Made by a program: the position numbers and the translations under genes. A DNA stretch of 52,139 nucleotides from Oscillospiraceae bacterium (lineage in GTDB: Bacteria > Bacillota > Clostridia > Oscillospirales > Oscillospiraceae): positions 1 through 52,139 of the forward strand of contig JAFODZ010000035.1 in the NCBI GenBank assembly GCA_017380435.1. Direction: 5' to 3'. Below are positions 49,879 to 52,139 of this stretch, piece after piece. A model generated the notes under the pieces. That model saw nothing but the letters and a program-made list of their open reading frames with translations. It did not search any database and was not told where the DNA came from. Position 1 is the stretch's first letter; the number at the start of each line of letters is the position of its first letter.

Positions 49879-49973
49879 TGTCATTCCGAGCCAGTTCGCA
49901 AACTGGCGTGGGAATCCGTTCTCCAAAAAGGTATTGCGGATTGCCACGGGCGCTGCGCCCCCTCGCAATGACC
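49879..49973. repeat. Two family C elements head to head
   Basis: 49879-49918 is a reversed copy (TGTCATTCCGAG, inner CCAGTTCGCAAACTGG, CGTGGGAATCCG). 49937-49973 is a direct copy with inner GGGCGCTGCGCCC. Their inner stems differ but are each complementary. Confidence 0.8.
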
Positions 49974-50039
49974 CAAATTGCAAGCTGTTGCAAACAGACA
50001 AAAAAAGTAAGATTTTCCCAAAGATATTGAAAATTTTCC

Positions 50040-50068
50040 TTTACTTTTGGAAACAATTATGCTATGAT
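50040..50068 (+). promoter_or_regulatory. Probable promoter of rpsO
   Basis: TTTACT (50040-50045), 17-base spacer, TATGAT (50063-50068), giving an untranslated leader of about 120 bases. Confidence 0.5.
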
Positions 50069-50075
50069 GTTCAAG

Positions 50076-50194
50076 CTGGGTAACTCCGGCAATCATTATG
50101 CCCTCTGCTCAGTTTGGGGATACGCCGAGGAACGGACTCCACTACCCCCCTACTTGGCTTTTGGCAACTATTTATTTGAAAGGTGGAAATTACC
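50076..50194 (+). promoter_or_regulatory. Long rpsO leader, possible autoregulatory RNA
   Basis: About 120 bases without a repeat element or gene. It has GC-rich words (GGGTAACTCCGGC, GGGATACGCCGAGGAACGG, CTCCACTACCCCCC) able to pair with one another. S15 autoregulates through structured leaders in several bacteria; whether this is one is inference only. Confidence 0.35.
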
Positions 50195-50461
50195 ATGATT
50201 CTCAAAGAGAAAAAGACCCAGGTCATCCTGGAAAACGCAACCCACGAAGGCGATACCGGTTCTCCCGAAGTTCAGATCGCTATCCTCACCGCCCGTATCA
50301 ACGAGCTGACTGATCACCTGCGTGTTCACAAGCACGACAACCACTCCCGTCGTGGTCTGCTGATGATGGTCGGTAAGCGCCGCAACATGCTGGACTATCT
50401 GGCAAAGAAGGATATCAACCGTTACCGTGCTATCATCGCCAAGCTGGGCATCCGTAAGTAA
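50195..50461 (+). CDS. rpsO: 30S ribosomal protein S15
   Basis: An 88-residue S15: [31 protein letters not shown] and [17 protein letters not shown] are the family hallmarks contacting the 16S rRNA three-way junction. AGGTGG precedes the ATG at 50195. It is followed by a strong terminator and then pnp, the conserved neighbour. Confidence 0.97.
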   Translation: MILKEKKTQVILENATHEGDTGSPEVQIAILTARINELTDHLRVHKHDNHSRRGLLMMVGKRRNMLDYLAKKDINRYRAIIAKLGIRK

Positions 50462-50472
50462 GATTTCAAAGG

Positions 50473-50503
50473 AAAGGGCGACAGCATATGTCGCCCTTTT
50501 TTA
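50473..50503 (+). terminator. Terminator after rpsO
   Basis: AAAGGGCGACA and TGTCGCCCTTT form an 11-base stem with a GCATA loop, ending in six T. Confidence 0.92.
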
Positions 50504-50851
50504 GAAATAACAATTTTTAAAGGGAGATGCTTTAGCAGTTGAAAGTGGTCCTGCACCTGCATCCTCGCCGAATGCACTATCGACACACGCCTTGACTTCC
50601 CCACAATTAGGGAATCTCGGCTCCCTCGTTGTGAGGGAGCTGGCAAATTGCCGACTTTAGGCAATTTGACTGAGGGAGTTTCTTGTTTTAAGGAATGAAC
50701 TCCCCCTGTCAGCTTCGCTGACATCCCCCTCAAGACGAGGGGGACAAGAGTCTTGTGCGTAAATTAGAGCAATTCCGGCAGTTTGGCAGTCCGGTGCCAG
50801 TTTCAAGTGCTAAACCTCCCGAAAACAAAACTTTTTAAGGAGGAAAACACT
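50504..50851. other. Gene-free region between rpsO and pnp
   Basis: No gene. It contains a family E element (50629-50745) and a short TAAATTAGA word like the family A end at 50761. A TGGCAGTCCGGTGCCA hairpin lies nearby, and AAGGAGG for pnp at 50837-50843. Confidence 0.6.
50629..50745. repeat. Family E hairpin element, copy 6
   Basis: GGCTCCCTCGTTGTGAGGGAGC, inner CAAATTGCCGACTTTAGGCAA-type hairpin, CTGAGGGAG, then GTCAGCTTCGCTGAC and CCCCCTCAAGACGAGGGGG. The GCC-GA-TTTAGGC loop is shared with the copy at 23916 while the flanking arms differ and still pair. Confidence 0.85.
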
Positions 50852-52139
50852 ATGATTACTCGCAAACAGTATCCCAACCATCATGTTTATGAGATGGAAA
50901 TCGGCGGCCGTCCCTTCACCGTGGAAACCGGTCTGGTGGCAGAGCTTGCCAATGCTGAGTGCATCTGCCGCTACGGCGACACCGTGGTTCTGACCACCTG
51001 CACTTGCAACCCCATTCCCAAGGCCGGCATCGACTACTTCCCTCTGACCATCGAATTTGAAGAGAGAATGTACTCCGTAGGCCGCATCCCCGGCTCCTTC
51101 AATCGCCGCGAGGGCAAACCCTCCGAGCGCGGCATCCTCAACAGCCGTATCATCGACCGTCCTATGCGCCCCCTCTTCGACGAAGAGCTGCGTAACGACA
51201 CCGTTGTCACCTGCACCGTGCTGGCCAACGACCACGAGAACCCCGTGGAAGTCGTCGCTTCTCTGGGCGCTTCCATCGCCATCGCTTCTTCCGATGTGCC
51301 CTGGAACGGACCTGTTGCCACCACCAATGTTGCCCATGTGGGCGACCGTTATATCGTCAACCCCTCCGCTGATGAGCGTGAGGCCGCTGACTGCTTCGTG
51401 TGCATCGCCTCCACCTTCGAGAAGGTGGTCATGATCGAGACCGAGGCCAACGAAGCTCCCGAAGCTGTTGTGCTGGAGTCCATCCGCATCGCCCACGAGA
51501 CCAATATGGAGATTGTCAAGTTCATCAACGGCATCGTTGCTGAGATCGGCAAGCCCAAGTTCACCTTCGAGAAGGCTGCTGTCAACCACGAGCTGCTGGA
51601 TGACCTGATGGAGTACGGCCTGGGTCAGATCGAGTACGCCCTGGACACCGACGACAAGAATGTCCGTGAGGAGCGGCTCACCGCTGCCCGCCTGGACTTC
51701 CAGGATAAATTCGCTGAGAAATACGAAGACTTCGAGACCCACATTGAGGTCTGCCTGTACAAGATGCAGAAGAAGGTGGTCAAGAAGTGGCTGCTGGCCG
51801 GCAAGCGTGTTGACGGCCGTGGCATGGACGATATCCGTCCTCTGGACGCACAGGTCAGCCTGCTGCCCCGGGTACACGGCTCCGGCCTGTTCTCCCGCGG
51901 TCAGACCCAGGTTCTGTCCATCTGCACTCTGAACACCCTGTCTGCTGCTCAGAAGCTGGACACCATCTACCCCGAAGAGACCAAGCGTTATATCCACCAC
52001 TACAATTTCCCCTCCTTCTCCACCGGCGAAGCAAGAGCTGCCCGCTCCACTTCCCGTCGTGAGATCGGTCACGGCGCACTGGCCGAAAAGGCTCTGCTGC
52101 CTGTGATTCCCTCTGTTGAGGAGTTCCCCTATGCCATCC
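50852..52139 (+). CDS. pnp: Polyribonucleotide nucleotidyltransferase, 5' part
   Basis: PNPase, the phosphorolytic 3'-5' exoribonuclease; 429 codons are present and the gene runs off the right edge. The first RNase PH core (YGDTVVLTTCTCNPIPKAG, GRIPGSFNRREGKPSERG, RIIDRPMRPLF) and the all-alpha linker domain are complete. The second core begins at DGRGMDDIRPL and continues through FPSFSTGEARAARSTSRRE. AAGGAGG is eight bases before the ATG. The position after rpsO is conserved. Confidence 0.96.
   Translation, partial: MITRKQYPNHHVYEMEIGGRPFTVETGLVAELANAECICRYGDTVVLTTCTCNPIPKAGIDYFPLTIEFEERMYSVGRIPGSFNRREGKPSERGILNSRIIDRPMRPLFDEELRNDTVVTCTVLANDHENPVEVVASLGASIAIASSDVPWNGPVATTNVAHVGDRYIVNPSADEREAADCFVCIASTFEKVVMIETEANEAPEAVVLESIRIAHETNMEIVKFINGIVAEIGKPKFTFEKAAVNHELLDDLMEYGLGQIEYALDTDDKNVREERLTAARLDFQDKFAEKYEDFETHIEVCLYKMQKKVVKKWLLAGKRVDGRGMDDIRPLDAQVSLLPRVHGSGLFSRGQTQVLSICTLNTLSAAQKLDTIYPEETKRYIHHYNFPSFSTGEARAARSTSRREIGHGALAEKALLPVIPSVEEFPYAI

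Overview
The window looks like a chromosome segment of a spore-forming, low-redox gut Firmicute, most likely class Clostridia near Oscillospirales/Ruminococcaceae. This is inferred from gene content and style: a SpoIVB-type sporulation protease, a GlgC-GlgD-GlgA glycogen operon, a PucR-type regulator, DUF1846 and DUF4830 proteins, a RibU ECF component under an FMN riboswitch, and the rimP-nusA-ylxR-ylxQ-infB-rbfA-truB-ribF and rpsO-pnp orders. No rRNA, tRNA or CRISPR array was seen.

Left part, mostly minus strand (1-20790): the end of an ethanolamine-type pair (eutG-like dehydrogenase, eutA). Next comes a small plus-strand phage-like cassette (two tiny Cys-rich proteins and a sigma-region-4-like protein) behind a promoter with an embedded palindromic operator. 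Then come a YetF-like membrane protein and an acyltransferase-metY-DUF1846 operon. A long operon follows, running from a polyprenyl-P sugar transferase through an aldolase, a dehydrogenase, two M16 peptidases and lgt to a FliB-like protein. The glgC-glgD-glgA operon and an RsuA-type pseudouridine synthase end this part.

Middle (20800-36018): a DUF4830 protein, FMN-riboswitch-controlled ribU, a PucR regulator, a heterodimeric ABC exporter and SpoIVB. SpoIVB is followed by a visibly A+T-richer island of about 3.9 kb with a zinc-metallopeptidase-like lipoprotein and an AlbA_2/Schlafen-type ATPase. The island ends at a second, diverged 3' fragment of spoIVB. putP and a TraB/GumN lipoprotein follow.

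Right part, plus strand (36470-52139): two tandem NrnA-type DHH phosphoesterases overlapping surE, a MATE exporter, a degenerate ADP-ribosylglycohydrolase-like protein, the translation/transcription operon rimP to truB and then ribF, then rpsO and the first 429 codons of pnp.

The most striking trait is between the genes. Nearly every intergenic gap holds members of a few families of palindromic repeats. Their outer sequences are constant, while the inner hairpin stems differ from copy to copy with both arms changed together. One family has fixed ends around exchangeable hairpin cores, and several repeats supply the stop codons and last codons of neighbouring genes. These repeats, the spoIVB-flanked island and the operator-controlled sigma-like cassette are the best candidates for undescribed biology.
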